Shown one piece after another: positions 35,215 to 45,275 of a stretch of DNA of 64,000 bases. The translations under genes were made by a program, and so were the position numbers. Origin of the DNA: Linum tenue (lineage: Eukaryota; Streptophyta; Magnoliopsida; Malpighiales; Linaceae); the NCBI GenBank assembly GCA_946122785.1, contig CAMGYJ010000006.1:53278066-53342065 (forward strand), in the 5' to 3' direction. The first letter of the stretch is position 1; each line of letters begins with the position of its first letter. The notes beneath the pieces were generated by a model that was given only the letters and a program-made list of their open reading frames with translations, made no database searches and was not told the DNA's origin.

Positions 35215-35222
35215 ATTTTATA
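35215..35222 (-). promoter_or_regulatory. Internal TATA box between pol and env-like ORF
   Basis: The minus strand reads TATAAAAT. Upstream (35382-35520) lies a palindrome cluster; downstream is a leader with an ATG at 35064 and then the putative intron. The same arrangement is seen around 44336. It may be an internal promoter for the env-like gene. Confidence 0.45.
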
Positions 35223-35381
35223 GACAAAGCCAAAAGTACAGCTTCATCGGGAGAGTTACGGACATATATCATCTAACTTGGGTGAGTCGGAGGGTACGGG
35301 GTCATCGGCTGAGTTCCACAGTAACTCAGGCCATAACTCATCGGTCAGCCGAGAAAGAAGAAATTACAGGTCAGTCTTAAA

Positions 35382-35525
35382 GTTACGGTCACAACCGTAA
35401 CATAGAGGCTCAGCCCGTAAGTTTGGGAAAATTTCCAAAACATTCCAGGCTGCGATTTAGAGTTACGCGCAAAGAGGAAGAGTTATGGTTACGACCATAG
35501 CTTTGCACCCCAGGCCGTAACTCTT
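35382..35525 (-). repeat. Palindrome cluster upstream of the internal TATA
   Basis: GTTACGGT-caca-ACCGTAAC (35382-35401) is a perfect 8-bp hairpin. Further right, AGAGTTACG near 35460 pairs with CGTAACTCT near 35516, enclosing GTTATGGT...ACCATAGC. The core matches the palindromes of the D and E LTRs. Confidence 0.8.
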
Positions 35526-35699
35526 GGGAATGATCAGAAACCCCGCTCATATCCCCGAAATAAAATATTCACAAAATATAACACCCCAAGGCACGAAAAT
35601 TGACCATAAAACTCTATATTCAACGCACGACACACACAAAATCACAAAAAGAAAAACGAAAAGAAAATACAAACCGATGTGGGGTTGCCTCCATACAAG

Positions 35700-36830
35700 C
35701 TCTTATTTACCATCTTTTAATTGGATGCAGATGGCGGAACTATGGGTCTACAAGATCAACCACCAACACCGTTCGTTTGACATTGCCTCCAAAGTACAAC
35801 TTGGTGCGATGGCCATTCACCTTGAAGGGCTCAATCTATGGACTGGCAATCTCGATGGTACCATAGGGAAAGAGTCGCAAGGGGAGTTGTGCAGAAAAAC
35901 ACGATCAACCACCTGAAACTCCTTCAGCCCTTGGAGACGAGCGTCATGGAGACGCTTGGTTTGCTCCTTATACAGTCTGGTGTTCTCAATGGCATGATAA
36001 AGACATTCTTCCAAATCTACCATATGCATTTTCCACTAGGTTCTTACAAGACTCAGATCAAGGTTTAGCAACTTAAGGGCCGAGAAGGCCTTGTGCTCTG
36101 GCTCGACATGTAAATTACATGCCTTTCCATAGACAAGTCGATAAGGAGAAGTTCCAATCGGAGTCTTGTAGGATGTCCTATACGCATACAAAGCACCATC
36201 GATCTTGGTGGACCAATCCTTGCGGGATTAATCCACCGTCTTTTCAATGATACATTTCAGTTCTCGGTTTGTCAGGTCGACTTAACCATTTGTTTGTGGA
36301 TGGTAAGCCACGGACACCTTATGCATGACATCATAGCGAGAGAAGAGTTTGGTGAATTTCCTTGAAAATGGGTTCCTCTATCGCTAATAATGACTCGAGG
36401 TGTCCCAAACCGGGAAAAGAGTTTCGTAATAAATGAGAAGATACGTCTTGCATCACTGGTGGGCATGGCTTGCGCTTCTGCCCACCTCGAGACGTAGTCC
36501 ACAACAACCAAGATATAGAGATTACCAAATGGAGGAAAATGACCCATGAAGTTAATGCCCTAGACATAAAAATCTCACAAGTCACAAATGACTTATGGGG
36601 CATCTCATCACGAGCAAAGATGTTATCTGGCCACTGATAGCGATCGCACTGGCATGCGAAAATATCAGCGTCCTTGAAGAGCGCAGGCCAGTAGAAGTCC
36701 GACTGTAGCACCTTCTGCGTCGTGTGATTTCCTTGATGATGACCATTAGTGGGCCCCTCATGACAGTGAGACAGGATGTCTACCATCTCGTGCTCCATCA
36801 TGCATCATCGAATTACGCTATCTACTCTAA
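35700..36830 (-). pseudogene. Athila-type integrase
   Basis: Reading leftward: a zinc-binding part with CHEGPTNGHHQGNH and CQCDRYQ (36640-36800), a core with LVVVDYVSRWAEA and RVIISDRGTHF (36370-36530), and a C-terminal part with YKEQTKRLHDA and GLKEFQVVDRVFL (35830-36020). The frames change several times. The pol end is near 35700. Confidence 0.75.
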
Positions 36831-36997
36831 TCCTGAAGAGGTATGGATCGTCCCATAAATAGTAATTCAGGTCGGAGAAGAATTCGTGCTTAGCGTGAGT
36901 GGCCATCCCCTTAGGTAACTGCTTGCCCACCAGATAATTTGCAAGATCAGAATAACAAGGGGTGAAACTCTCCCTCAAGCACTGCGCCAGTAGTCGC

Positions 36998-37400
36998 TCA
37001 TCCGCGAAGGAGTCGTTGATATCTTCCACAAAATTGTCCATCGGAGGGGCTTCCACCGTGAAAGATGTCTGCAACAACATTCTCGACTCTTTTCTTGTCT
37101 TGGATCTTGATATCAAACTTCTGCAGTAGCAGGATCCAGCGGATAAGCTGAGGCTTAGCGTCTTCCTTGGTCATTAAGTACTGGATAGCAGAGTGGTTTG
37201 TATAGACCACGGCATGAGAGAGCACCAGGTATGGTCGGAACTTGTCGAAAGTATACACCATTGCAAACAGCTCCTTCGGTGTGGTGGTGTAGTTCTTTTG
37301 GGATGGAAATGCTTTTCACGTCTCTGACCAAGAACAGGTACGATCGCGTAATCACTCACATCGCACATAAACTTAAATGGAAGAGACCAATCTGGAGTCA
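36998..37400 (-). pseudogene. Athila-type RNase H
   Basis: YTNHSAIQYLMTKEDAKPQL and IRWILLLQKFDIKIQDKK are typical of the Ty3 RNase H end, followed by VENVVAD. The start of the domain (FKFMCDVSDYAI, 37340-37400) is in another frame. Non-functional. Confidence 0.75.
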
Positions 37401-38130
37401 CCATGATGGGTGCAAGGGTAAGCTTCTCCTTCTAGGTCTCGAACGCAGTTGTGCACTCTGGAGTGAAATGGAATGGTGCGTCTTTCTCTAGAAACTTGGT
37501 CAACAACAAGGCTATCTTTGATAAATCCTTGATGAAGTGCCAGTAGAAGCCTACATGACCCAGAAAATTGCAGATCCCCTTCACAGAAACAGGAAGAGGT
37601 AGCTTGCTTATCGTCTCTATTTTTGCACAATCTACCTTAATCCCCTGCTCGGAGATCTTGTGCCCGAGCATAATGCCTTCGCGAACCATGAAGTGGCACT
37701 TATCCCAATCTTCGCACCTTTTCAGGACAAATTCTAGGTTATAGAGACAACGTGATAAGGAGTCTGCATAAACCGAGAAGTCATTCATGAAGACTTCCCT
37801 AATCTCTCCAACCAGCCGGTCAAATATAGCAACATGCACCCCTAGAAGGTCGCCGGTGCATTGCAGAGACCGAATGGAATCTACCGGTAAGCAAACATGC
37901 TGAAAGGACAAGTGAAGGTGGTCTTTGCATGATCCTCCAGTGCGACCTGGATCTGGAAATACCCGGACATTCCATCCAGAAAGTTTTCGTTATTGGTGGT
38001 ATCATTGAGATGGCGGTAGTCATTGCAGACTAGCCACCTAGTCACCGTCCGCATCGGGATCAGCTTGTTCTTATCCTTCTGGGCCACAGTCATTCCGCAT
38101 TTCTTCGGAACCACCTAAGTGGGGCTGACC
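37400..38130 (-). pseudogene. Athila-type reverse transcriptase with altered active site
   Basis: VVPKKCGMTV and VCNDYRHLND open the domain, FTCPFSMFAYR lies in the middle, and the catalytic motif reads FMND where FMDD is expected (Asn codon at 37783-37785). The first catalytic Asp is thus lost. Frames change near 37880 and 37900. The connection domain and GHVGFYWHFIKDLS follow. Confidence 0.8.
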
Positions 38131-38320
38131 CACATGCTATCAGATATAGCAAGGATGATCCGGACATCCATCAACTCCACAATCTCTGCCCTGACCACTG
38201 CCTCAAAGTTAGGAGTCAACCTCCGCTGCGACTGCCAGAATGGCTTAATAACTGGGAGCTTATTCCCTTTCCAATGAAATGCATACTCCATACAAGAGGG
38301 TAGGGGCTTAAGCTCAAGCT

Positions 38321-38900
38321 CTAGTGGCTCCTCCTAAGATGTAGCAATCTGAGGCAAGACTTGGATTGGCTTGAATCGCTTCTTTCACCCCTTGATTGTT
38401 GTGCCTTCCACTCCGCGAACTGGAGCTCCTTTGATGCCAGGTCCCCTAGATAAAGATAACTCTTGAGGAAATCATTATTACCCGCACTCGTGATGGTGAG
38501 TGCGGTCTCATGATCAGCAACCATATCACAATAGTCCAAAGTATCATGGAGCTGGAGGTGTTTCATATTATCAGAAAGATAATAGGTTATTTGTTCACCC
38601 TCAGCCCGCAAAATCAACTTGCCGTCATTCACATCAATGAGTGCCTCGGCGGTGGCAAGAAAAGGTCGACCCATAATTAAATGCACCTCCACATCCTCAT
38701 TTATATCAAGAAGCACAAAATGAGCAGGATATGCAAATGGCCCTATAGTAACTATCAGATCCTCTGCAATGCCCCCAAGGATGCTCATCCTAGTGTTACG
38801 GGGTTCACCTAGGCCTAGCTCTTAAACAATTATATGGCGTGATGTTTATGCTATAAGTCTTCTAAGGACTTTCCTACATGCAAGCTACCATAATGCAATG
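38321..38900 (-). pseudogene. Athila-type retropepsin, active site disrupted
   Basis: The C-terminal part is open for 155 codons (38321-38788) with LDINEDVEVHLIMGRPFLAT and DGKLILR. The active-site DLGAS, intact in the + relative at about 28260, is destroyed here: a 5-base loss near 38853 leaves 'gacttatagc', creating a frameshift and stop. Confidence 0.75.
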
Positions 38901-39014
38901 GATAGTAAAACTCATTGGATCTTTACGGTTCTCTGGTAGCTTGTTCTGCAGGATGGCAGAACACTCCTCATTCACCATCACCTTCGAGAGCTCCCCCAAG
39001 CTTCCTCTTGTAGG
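38901..39014 (-). pseudogene. Gag end of the minus element, left piece
   Basis: The minus strand reads KRKLGELSKVMVNEECSAIL. This matches the corresponding gag/protease junction of the + element near 28110-28170. It is cut at 39015 by a transposon end. Confidence 0.65.
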
Positions 39015-39620
39015 CAGTGCAGTCAAAATCGCGTTTTTACGTATCTAGGCCACAAAAACGTTTCAGTTTCTACCTAAAGTCGCTTAGTCACAAAAATTGG
39101 TAAAAACATGGGTAAAATCGGTAAAATCGCTTAAAATCGGTAAAATCGCGATTCTGAAGCGTTTTTATACGATTTTGATCCTCTCATAAAAATGTGCTAA
39201 TTGGCCCAAAATGATGTAATTTTGGAGAGATATCAGCAAAAAAAAAAAAAAAAAAAAACATGATACATCAATCGTTCTACAACTAGTGTCGAGATAGGGG
39301 CTTCACATTAGGTTGAAAAGACACCTGTGGCTTTTACCTGGGTTACGATTAAATTTTATGGGTAATTGATCGAATGTAATTATGTAAACTCAAACCAGCT
39401 TGTGAGAATTTGGATTCTCTAGCTCGTTTACGGGTTACGATCTACATTTATAAGCTTATTATTAAGATATGAGTTTTCTCTACTTTTGAGTCAACACAAA
39501 TTAGTTTATGTGTTAGATATTACATTTTAATTATGAATTTCATGTAGCTATTCACTTATCTAAAATCCACACACTCACATTTTAGATACTATATGTTGTA
39601 CTTAACATATTTTAGTTATT
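39015..39620. mobile_element. Inserted DNA with a hAT-like TIR at one end
   Basis: The left end CAGTGCAGTCAAAATCGCG resembles the inverted repeat of the small element at 39869-40067. It is followed by repeats of 'ggtaaaatcg' and a run of about 21 A (39238-39258). I find no matching right-hand inverted repeat, so it is truncated or composite. It replaces about 60 codons of gag. Confidence 0.45.
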
Positions 39621-39629
39621 TTAGAGGGT

Positions 39630-39868
39630 GCGTCAAATTAGGAGCATGCACCTCGACCTCCTTCTCCCTTTCTTCCTCTTTTGCTGGAAGTGCTGAAGTA
39701 GGTCTTTCATCCTCCTGTGTGGCCTTGACGGGAATATACGCAGTCACATTTTCGCTCATGATGGTAATGGCACTGCAGTCACACTTTTGACCAGCTTCAA
39801 CATCCAGGAACTTTCTGGAGGCTTTTTCATGAATCGCTCCATATTGCCAAGTTTATGAGCGTTGTTGC
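39630..39868 (-). pseudogene. Gag of the minus element, middle piece
   Basis: The minus strand reads KCDCSAITIMSENVTAYIP and EDERPTSALPAKEEEREKEVE. It aligns with ERPASALPGDDE in the + gag near 27810-27850. Confidence 0.55.
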
Positions 39869-40067
39869 CAATGTAGTCAAAAGGGAGTTTCTATGTAGAA
39901 ACGTTTTGGTGATCTAGAAGAGTAAAATAGTAGGTTTTTAAGTTTTAAAGCAGAGCTTTTAACTACGTAAGTTATAAAAACTTATATTTTCTGTAGAAGC
40001 CTTTTAGTAACCTAGAAACGTAAAATCGTAAGTTTTTAAGTTTTAAAGCGCGATTTTGACTACATTG
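39869..40067. mobile_element. hAT-like MITE, 199 bp
   Basis: Perfect 14-bp terminal inverted repeats: CAATGTAGTCAAAA (39869-39882) and TTTTGACTACATTG (40054-40067). The terminal CAATG fits the hAT consensus YARNG. The flanking 8-mers GTTGTTGC and GTTGTTTT match at six of eight positions, as expected for an aged 8-bp target duplication. It interrupts gag of the minus element. Confidence 0.7.
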
Positions 40068-40330
40068 GTTGTTTTTGGCAAGGCCCGCGCCATTGGATCA
40101 CTCGGTACTGGGACTGCAGGGGTCGCGCTCAACTGCTTAAATGGCCTCGTTTGCGGTTGAGAAAGAGCTTGTCCCTGTCTGGGCGGATAGAGAGGTTGTG
40201 TCTACTGCCGGATTCAGAGTGCCCTTTGAGGATATGCTTGTGGATCAGATAGCTTTACCGCGTCTCGACAATCTTTCACTACTTACCATCTCCCACACAT
40301 ATTTCCTCCTCCCAAAATCGTATGCCAAGG
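40068..40330 (-). pseudogene. Gag of the minus element, right piece
   Basis: A further Pro/Ser/Thr-rich stretch in minus frames that continues the gag interrupted at 40067. It is weakly conserved, and the gag N-terminus, primer site and 5' LTR of this element are not found further right. Confidence 0.35.
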
Positions 40331-40862
40331 TCCAAAGTAGCTTTTAGCGATTCATGAGACCTCATAACTCTCGTTTGTACCCAACATGTGTGGCAACCCA
40401 AAGTGGAACGCATGCTGGGAAGTGGTGTTCAGGCTAAGACGAATCGGCCCATCAACTTCCCCACATGTGACCTTGAAAGGGAAGGCTATGATTCATCCGC
40501 TCTTGGTCATGAGAGACAGATGCTAGATTGCAAAAGCTTGGTGCAATGCGTGTCAATGTCAAAAAAAGAGACCAATAAACGACAACTCCTAAAATCTAAA
40601 GAGAGTAAAAAAAAGAACCTTGGAGAGTTCTTGTGCCTATTTGTTGTTTGAGAATCCCCTGGTGAACACCTTGAATGTTCATCCTAAGGTAGTAAGTATG
40701 GTGCTCACCTGAGAGTTTGTGCTTGCACAGTAAGATGATAGTAACGTTCATTCGTCTCCATCTACTCTTCTTTATGTAATGACGAACTAGAGTGCATTCC
40801 CCATTATTTTGTCTATCATGTTGCATTGATTTGAGTAGATTTTCTTGGGGACAAGCAAACAC
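40331..40862 (+). other. Interior of a + Athila-type element before its 3' end
   Basis: No conserved protein. The end ('cttggggacaagcaaac') matches, in inverted form, sequence near 32270, which is the same place relative to the PPT in the minus element. Confidence 0.4.
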
Positions 40863-40878
40863 ATAAGTGTGGGGGAAT
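40863..40878 (+). promoter_or_regulatory. Polypurine tract of a + Athila-type element
   Basis: TAAGTGTGGGGGAATT lies directly before the LTR start TGATAACACC. This is the standard 3' end layout. Confidence 0.75.
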
Positions 40879-41424
40879 TTGATAACACCTAAATTGGTGT
40901 TAGTTAACCTTCATATTAAGGTTTTGTTTCGTGCCAATTCATGTGTAATATTGTTTGAACAGTGTCAATTGCATCCCTATTTCGTTTTTATTTGATTTCA
41001 TATTAAGGTTGCTTTAGACAATCATGCAAATTAGGTACAAATTAAGGTCAGAAGTGTAGCGAATGAGTAAGAAGACTGAAGATTGCAACCTGTAGCCAGA
41101 GATCATGGCTAAGAACAATGCCGGAGAAGGTAAGCCAAAGATCGCGACATGGAAGCTTAAGCTCGCAACCACGATCTAGAGGGCTCAGGGTGCGAACTTC
41201 GTGAGGAAGCAGCCAAGGAGAAACAAAGAGTATCCCCATGCAGAACACGGACGAAGTACAAACTGAACGCGAGGAAGTTCACGACTGCGACTTGGGGATC
41301 TCGACGGCGAAGTCAACCCTTGAACTCCTCGCCCCCGAAGGTCGAAACAGCAGCGTCTCAAAATCGCGCGTCTCGAGATTGCCAGCGGTGCCGCGAATGA
41401 ACTGTGTGGAGTACGGTTACGTGT
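40879..41424 (+). repeat. 3' LTR, truncated (TGATAACACC type)
   Basis: Shares its first 250 bases with 29160-29410. It ends at about 41424, where a diverged copy of the Tat-like block begins. It includes imperfect palindromes around 'agatcgcgac' and 'aaccacgatct'. Confidence 0.65.
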
Positions 41425-42860
41425 GTGGAAGTGTATTCACACCCCACAAAGCCCTAGATTGGTACTACTTATATCGATAAGTTTTAAGGGTTGGGTGTAT
41501 TATTATAAGCACCTTATTGCGTGTTTACTTATATGATTCGATTAATTAGGTATTCATTATTACGATTTGATCATACGTCTATTGATGTAAATCTCAAAGG
41601 TAAAGAAAGAATTTTTGGTTAGTTGGACTCGAACCTATTGGTTGCCTACCAACCCAAGTAGTCAGGATCAAAGTCCACGTAGTTCAATCAAGTTGATAAG
41701 TTTTGGAAAGGAGATCTTAACACGTTTCTATTGACACGTGATTAAGATAAATATATGTAAGTAGAATGAAGCCCAGATTTAATCAAGGTTTTATTATTTT
41801 GAAATACCTAGAAGTAATTGTAACTTGGCCAACGCAAAGAAGTCTTAACACCATTGGACGATGTAAATTTTGCGTATTAAGCTTACTTTTAATAATATCT
41901 AACGAAAGAATCAAGGAGGCAAGAAACAATGTGTACCCTGAGTGGTTAGGTAGTTCACTTTGTTTGTTGTGACTTGTGAGCCTGAAGTCTCAGGTTCGAG
42001 TTACCTGAGATGTTTTTTTTGTTTAACATAGCTGGTATAAAAACCCTTTTTTGGAGACTCTAACCCTAGCCGCTCTCTCCTTCTCTTCTCTCATTCTTTT
42101 TTCTTGTTCTCTCTGGAACACAGACAAAAGAGAGAAATAAAAACAATCCAATTCCAATCACCCACTTCTTGATTTCTCTCTCTTTCTCTCACGACTAACA
42201 AAATGAAAACCTAGCCCTCTTTTCTAAAAATGACCCTCTCTTTCTCTTTCTCCATCTCCATCCACCTCCCTCCTTCTCTCGCCCTCTATAACGATGAGAT
42301 GGAGGTGACCCCTTCTCCTACGAAGAAGGCGACCACGGCAGAAAGATCAGCAGGGTTCGTCGGCAGAGATATTGACGACATCGACTATGATGAGGATTCT
42401 AAATATTTTTTTTGGGTTTTGATGGAGGTGAGCGGGAAAGGAATGAGGAGATGGAGCAGTCGCTGACGGTTCATCCACGAAACCACCGGCAACGGAGACG
42501 TCTAAATATCGTCGACTGGGGTTTCTGATTTGGGATAGGATAAAGGAGATAAGTTGGCAGGCGACAAGGTTTGCCAGAGGCAGAGGCCTAGTAGTGACGG
42601 GTACGGGTTTCAACACTTTTTTAATTTTTTGGTTTATTTCCTTTTCGATTGGATTTCTGATTTCTAGGTGTTGGTGAGAGGGGAACAAGGAAAGGGCGAA
42701 GGAAAGGGATTCTGATTTCTAGGTTTTGGAGAATGGGGAACGAGGCAAGGGCGAAGTATGGGGATTTTGATTTTTAGTTTTTGGTGAAAGGGGATTCTTA
42801 TTTGTAGGTTTTGGATTCTGATTTATGGTGGTAATAGTGTTGGGATTTCTGTGTTTATGG
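41425..42860 (+). mobile_element. Diverged third copy of the Tat-like block
   Basis: Matches 2038-3830 with many substitutions and several deletions. It keeps one 70-bp hairpin motif (41612-41685), the tRNA-like segment (41930-42020; B box GGTTCGAGT at 41993), the TATA box (42036-42043), the AACCCTAGCCGC element, and the ATG region near 42293. The splice-donor-like segment of the other copies is missing. Confidence 0.75.
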
Positions 42861-43640
42861 TTCATTGTGGTGGTGCTGCTGCTGGTATGGGGCGCTGGAG
42901 CACAGGACGGCGGTGGCGGCCGGGAGCTCGAGTAGGTGGCTTCTTTGGTGGTGGGACCTCTCGTGGGAGAGGTAGTCCCTCAATGAACCTGAATGGTCCA
43001 AAAGATCCCAACAAACACATGGAACGCAAAGTGCCTTCTTCGAACCTTGTGGAGTGCCACTCATTTGTACACCCCGCAAGATTGACATTCAAGTGACGAG
43101 CGAGACGGGTAATGTCCCCATCGATGTGATATATCATTGTTTTCCCCCTATTGCTCTAGCAAAAGATGTTGCTAAGACGGAACCAAGATGGAGATTGCAC
43201 GACGCATCCACAATGCGAGTAAATGCCCGCAAGATCCTCTTAGTTATCTTGTTCGGATTGTGTTAGCCCGGGTAGAGGGAACGGGCTAGGAGTGCATTGA
43301 TGATGCACCACTGTGGCATGAGTGTAGAAGCCAACTTGAGTGTTGATCGAAAAGGTGTTCGTCAGTGCTCTGGGAGGCAAAACTGTTGATATGTTGCTTT
43401 CATGTCGCAAGCTCTTATGGCATCCTCTTCGCATTCATCCGCACTTCCGTCGTAAACTCCCAAGGATCGGGCAAACTCGTCAAAATTCTGGATGTGCCAT
43501 TCCCCTCCCAGGTGGAAGGTGGAATTCGATACGTGGAAATAATTTTCAATCTCAACTCATTGGGAGGAAAAGGAGTTCCCCCCCCCCCCCCTCCCCACAC
43601 ACACACTTATGTTTCCACTACGGACCCATGCTATTTAAAC
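42861..43640 (-). pseudogene. Env-like fragment of another Athila-type element
   Basis: The minus strand reads DGDITRLARHLNVNLAGC (43040-43130) and TYRIPPSTWEGNGTSRILTS (43470-43560), both like the env-like ORF at 33.4-34.7 kb. Broken by frameshifts. A run of C and CA repeats (43577-43605) flanks it. Confidence 0.5.
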
Positions 43641-44335
43641 ATTTAAGCTCAAGCACACCGGGGCATGGTTTTAGGTGTTCATAGAATATCCACACAAAAA
43701 TTAAAACTCGAACCATACCAAAGTGGCTTCCAACCACCACTCTAGTATAAATATTTCTCATTCATTCAAAAATTCGCACTTGGTGGGGAAAATTTCACAA
43801 ATAAAAACAATTCGAATCTTTACGTGCCCACCAAGGCTCAAATAAGCTCAAGCAACATCATTCAACCATTCAATCATCCTAATTTACCTCATTCCTCGTC
43901 CTAATGCTAAGTTCAACATTAAATTCACTAAAATTCTCCTCACTACACTACCTAATCCGATTCTCCTAAATTAAATAAGGTAGAGCTGATAACCAACCTG
44001 GAGACTCAAGTGGGAATGGTAGGGAGGTGAGGAGAGGGCGGAAGGAAAAAAATCGGCCGAAAACATATCAGAGGAGGGTTGTCGGAGGTTCATCGTAGTC
44101 TTGTCAGAGTCTCACCGCCGACGACTTCACCGGAAAAAAGATGGCCCAAATCATCCCAAAATACCAGCGAAGGTCGCTTTTGATGAGGGAAGAATGGGTC
44201 TGTGCTTGGTTTTGAGATTGGCTCGCCGGAAATGGGGGAAATTAGCAAAAACGGCGGATTTTCGTGGGTTTTTGGCAAGATTTGAAAATTTCGGCGAGCT
44301 TTTGGGTCGTGAAGTGAAGACGACCGTTCACACCC
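43641..44335 (-). other. Leader and putative intron of the second internal promoter block
   Basis: On the minus strand, below the TATA box at 44336, there is a GC-richer leader, an ATG at 44093, then GTCTCCAG|GTTGGTT (donor-like, intron start at 43997) and 'gagaatcggatt', as in the 34.98-kb donor. No clear acceptor is seen before the env-like fragment. Confidence 0.35.
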
Positions 44336-44343
44336 TTTTTATA
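44336..44343 (-). promoter_or_regulatory. Internal TATA box, second block
   Basis: The minus strand reads TATAAAAA, 35 bases below the perfect hairpin TTCACGGTC/GACCGTGAA (44378-44400). The context mirrors the block at 35215. Confidence 0.45.
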
Positions 44344-44377
44344 GGCAAACCCTTCAGTCCACAGACGCGTTTGCCAG

Positions 44378-44512
44378 TTCACGGTCGTTAAGACCGTGAA
44401 AACTGCAATCCGTTCGTGAACATTGGTCAGTCGATGGGTTTGACACACATGGAAGCACCCTATTTCACGGACGCGTTTGCCTGTTCAGATCTTATAAGAT
44501 CGTGAACAGAAC
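44378..44512 (-). repeat. Palindrome cluster, second block
   Basis: TTCACGGTC-gttaa-GACCGTGAA (44378-44400) is a perfect 9-bp hairpin. About 85 bases further on, GTTCA plus GATCTTATAAGATC plus TGAAC form a longer palindrome with one unpaired base (about 44480-44505). Confidence 0.85.
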
Positions 44513-44885
44513 AATTCTTCTGTGAACATCAATGAAAACAGGGCACTTCTGAATATTTTTACTCGACCTATTCCACTGTGCCTACTATCAATCATGACAC
44601 AACTCGAAACACACAATCACAAAAATTTGGCATGGGGATACCACTTCACCACTTGAATTCATCACTCGACACAAAAACAAAAACAAGGAAAAGAAAACAA
44701 ACCTACATTGGGTTGCCTCCCAACAAGCACTAAGTTAACGTTACTAGTTTGAAGTTGCGGATCTATCATGGCTTTGAACGTGATGCCACCGAGAGTGGAT
44801 CCGCCACGATCTCGGGGCGAGACATGTCGCCTCCCAACTTACTCTCCATGGGGTGTCCATCTTGGCCGATGATTTGAGCCTTCTG

Positions 44886-45275
44886 TGGTGGCATAGCCTA
44901 CGTTGGTTCTTTGTATCTTGGCGGTATAGCCTGAGCTTAGTTCTCTTTTTATGACGGTATAGCCTGCAATGGTTTTTGTCACGGCGGTATAGCCCGCATT
45001 GGTCTTTTTGTGCGGAAGTAGGGCATGTCTTCATTTTTTGGTATCATGATAGTAGGTTATGAGTTAGTTATTTAAGGTATAATGGTGGTGGGGCCTAAGT
45101 TGGTATTTAGGTATATTGGCGGTAAGGCCTGAGTTGGTATTTAGGTATCTCGGCGATAGGTCTGAGTTGGTATTTAGGTATCTTGGCGATAAAGCATGAG
45201 TTGGTATTTAGTTATTCTTGGCGGTAGGGCCTGAGTTGGTTATTTATGTCCCATGGCGGTAGAGCCTGGATTGAT
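44886..45275 (+). repeat. Minisatellite, unit about 34 bp
   Basis: About eleven units with the core 'ggcggtatagcctgagttgg' repeat at spacings of 31-36 bp. The best run is 45094-45230 ('cctgagttggtatttaggta'). Open frames through it are a result of the repeat. Just left, 'gggttgcctcccaacaagc' (about 44710) is the usual sequence after Athila pol. Confidence 0.8.
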
